Source: DASRFR01 sp035651455 (lineage in GTDB: Bacteria; Acidobacteriota; Terriglobia; Terriglobales; Acidobacteriaceae). From it: a stretch of 64,000 nt of DNA. Position 1 is the stretch's first letter, and the number at the start of each line of letters is the position of its first letter. A model generated the notes under the pieces. The model saw only the letters and a list, made by a program, of their open reading frames with translations. It was not told the origin of the DNA and did not search any database. The stretch lies in the NCBI GenBank assembly GCA_035651455.1, contig DASRFR010000022.1, forward strand, positions 248,001-312,000. The letters run 5' to 3'. The translations under genes and the position numbers were made by a program. This document shows, piece after piece, positions 62,265 through 64,000 of this stretch.

Positions 62265-63656
62265 TTAATATTGACTTTTGCCGCGCGACGGCAATGCCGC
62301 CCCTGAGTGCTCCGGCACTTCCGGGATCGGAGCATGACTGGCCAGCATAGGTACGCGGTCCGGCTGGGCATGAAATCCAGCCCTCTCCATGGCGGCGTTG
62401 ATTTCAGAGTTCTGCATGAAGGTATCCCACACCAGCTGTGTACGCGCGTTCTCCGCCATGAGCATGGTGATGCCCACGTCGATGCCGACTACATCAGGGC
62501 TGATCCAGCCTGTGAGAGGGTTGAAAGCGTCTACAAACCCGTATCGCTTCCAGATCCGTCGGCCATATTGGCTGCGCAGCCGGTGAAGCACAGCCAAGGA
62601 CTCCTCCGGTACAAATGGCAATGAACCGGCAGCCGCGGCGGGCACGATGGTGCCGTCGATAGGACCCTGAATCGGAGGTCCTCCCCAGGCGACATAGCCA
62701 CCGATAGAATCCGACGCGGTAATACCCCACACGTCTTTCGAGTAGCAGGGGAACTTTGCGGCCAAGCGCTGACAGAATTTGCGGTGAGCGCGGGATGCCA
62801 TCACGGAATTTTCGAAGTAGTTCGTATAGGCGTCGCGCTTTTCGCGGAAGTCGAACCAAGCATGAGAGAACTGGTGAACGAAGAGTGGTGACGATCCTGC
62901 GATAAAGCGATAGTTCTCGTATTGCACCCACGGCCGCCGGATCAAGTTCCAGGAACTCGCGGCAATCGGGTGAGTCGGAGAGCCCATCGCGAGAAGGTAC
63001 AGCATCATGCATTCGTTGTACTTGTTCCAGCGAAGATGGTTGAAGCCGCGCTCAGGAGTCCAGGCAAGGGCGAAGGTGTCACCGCCATTCAGTGCCCACG
63101 GCCAATCTACCCGGTTATAGATTTTGGCCGCATAATCCTGAATTTGGGGATCTTCGAAGTACTGGCGGCACGTAAGCACTCCGCACAGCAGGATCGCCAT
63201 GTCGATCGGCGAGACTTCTGAGTGCCCGTGGCGTGCTCCGGTTCCTACATCAACAAAATGATAGAGAAAACCATAGACCTGGGGAGCTTGTAGGGCGAGG
63301 AATTTCAGCGTGCCGCGAACGCGAGCCCGGATTTGCTGCCGCGAAGCAAATCCGCGGCGATCGCCAATGCAGAGAGCGGTAAGCCCGAAACCGGTAGCGG
63401 CGATACTGCCAATACGCCGGGTGTCTGCACCGTCAGCGCGGGCGCGGTCCTTGACCAGTCCGGTACCCGGATTCGCCTCATTCCAGAAGTAGTCAAACGA
63501 GACCCTTTCAATGTTTTCGAGCAGCACCGAATTGTCAGGATCGCGGGGAAGATGGAGCAGCGACGTGAGGTCCGCGGCGATGCCACCTCCGGCCAGGGGG
63601 AGAGCGATCGATCCGGACAGACACGTGCGTAAAAATTCACGTCTCGACCAGTTCAT
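62265..63656 (-). CDS. Tat-exported glucoamylase-family glycosidase (GH144-like)
   Basis: A 463-residue protein. The twin-arginine signal SRREFLRTCLSG supports the ATG at 63656; the frame continues to 63752. The mature domain is of the glycoamylase-like family that includes GH144 endo-beta-1,2-glucanases, with FDYFWNEANPGTGLVKDRA, GHSEVSPIDMAILL, FVHQFSHAWFDFR and VWGITASDSIGGY. A beta-glucan substrate is likely but untested. With two sugar permeases beside it, it suggests extracellular cutting and uptake of a glucan. Confidence 0.87.
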   Translation of the reverse strand: MNWSRREFLRTCLSGSIALPLAGGGIAADLTSLLHLPRDPDNSVLLENIERVSFDYFWNEANPGTGLVKDRARADGADTRRIGSIAATGFGLTALCIGDRRGFASRQQIRARVRGTLKFLALQAPQVYGFLYHFVDVGTGARHGHSEVSPIDMAILLCGVLTCRQYFEDPQIQDYAAKIYNRVDWPWALNGGDTFALAWTPERGFNHLRWNKYNECMMLYLLAMGSPTHPIAASSWNLIRRPWVQYENYRFIAGSSPLFVHQFSHAWFDFREKRDAYTNYFENSVMASRAHRKFCQRLAAKFPCYSKDVWGITASDSIGGYVAWGGPPIQGPIDGTIVPAAAAGSLPFVPEESLAVLHRLRSQYGRRIWKRYGFVDAFNPLTGWISPDVVGIDVGITMLMAENARTQLVWDTFMQNSEINAAMERAGFHAQPDRVPMLASHAPIPEVPEHSGAALPSRGKSQY

Positions 63657-64000
63657 GAAAGTGGCAGCGCAACCACAATTAAAAGGGGGTTCACTGCGCA
63701 TTATGGAATAGGTGAGTTCCTGCCGGAATACATGATTGGTACCCTCACGCACTTTTTTCGGCGAAAGAGGATTTTTTTCCTAGGACGAACTACTTAGGAT
63801 CCAGGCTCGTGCACAGTCTGGATCGCAAAACACTGGATTCGCGCATTTCTCCAGCGAACACCGCTCGCCGGAACACGACCGCACGCTGGGCCGAAGCTGT
63901 CGCCCAACAAACCGTAAAGACGATTGGCGCATCTCTCGTTTGAGCGATAATAGGGGATTGGGGCAGCCAACTCGATCGCCTTCATTTTTCTCTTCAATGT
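63657..64000. other. Window end upstream of the GH144-type gene
   Basis: No supported gene. A short inverted repeat, TTTCG-G-CGAAA (63756-63766), lies about 100 bases upstream of the GH144-type start. A 67-residue minus-strand frame at 63794-63997 lacks family features and sits at the window edge, so I do not call it. Confidence 0.4.

Noticed and set aside
63794..63997. 67-residue minus-strand frame at the window edge
   Set aside because: No family match or clear ribosome-binding site; the upstream context is cut off.
1..64000. CRISPR arrays, insertion sequences, prophage or integrase genes
   Set aside because: No regularly spaced direct repeats, transposase-like proteins or phage genes were found on either strand.

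Overview
The window looks like chromosomal DNA from a soil-type Acidobacteriota, class Terriglobia. I infer this from two very large Oar-like TonB-dependent receptors with an N-terminal carboxypeptidase-regulatory domain, a VWA protein of the acidobacterial type, a CxxC-x17-CxxC zinc-ribbon protein, conserved small proteins that I associate with Acidobacteria, and moderately GC-rich sequence with gene starts split between ATG, GTG and TTG. There is no rRNA operon, CRISPR array, insertion sequence or phage. One tRNA gene (Glu, UUC) is present.

Layout. 0-9 kb: end of an AraC-type regulator, a methyltransferase, then on the minus strand gamma-carbonic anhydrase, hisS, an NTF2-like secreted protein and recX; on the plus strand an Oar-like receptor, rpsU and a zinc-ribbon protein preceded by a possible pseudoknot RNA. 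9-13.6 kb: response regulator, mtaB, M48 peptidase and sulfotransferase. 13.6-20.8 kb: a cluster of three alkaline-phosphatase-superfamily enzymes with a ribbon-helix-helix-like small protein and an unusual membrane protein. 20.8-26.1 kb: a nitric-oxide defence block (Crp/Fnr regulator, Ric iron-sulfur repair protein, quinol NO reductase, radical SAM/SPASM protein), in which two genes carry the same palindrome. 26-33 kb: GH15 glycosidase with a membrane protein, then a tight three-gene operon (enolase-superfamily enzyme, FAD/Fe-S dehydrogenase, sensory-rhodopsin-transducer-like protein). 33-39 kb: SDR, Ada-AlkA repair protein, small proteins, a flavin-binding protein, a radical SAM protein and tRNA-Glu, followed by about 0.5 kb of non-coding DNA with degenerate short repeats. 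39.6-50 kb: housekeeping block recO-glyQ-glyS-ppdK and an aconitase-family enzyme with a 7Fe-type ferredoxin. 50-58 kb: inositol monophosphatase, an Hfq-like protein, a second Oar-like receptor, a VWA protein and a fused MoaD-MoaE. 58-64 kb: phospholipase C-like protein, two sugar transporters and a GH144-type glucanase candidate.

Working together: the NO block combines sensing (Crp/Fnr), detoxification (qNOR) and repair (Ric), and probably forms one regulon. The 28.5-33.2 kb operon looks like sugar-acid dehydration and oxidation with a small-molecule-binding partner. The last 6 kb imports and cuts glucans. The items most worth follow-up are the NO-regulon palindromes, the rhodopsin-transducer-like operon, the phosphodiesterase/Oxa1-like cluster, the pseudoknot RNA, the divergent Hfq, and the palindromic or repeated non-coding elements around 39.3-40.3 kb.
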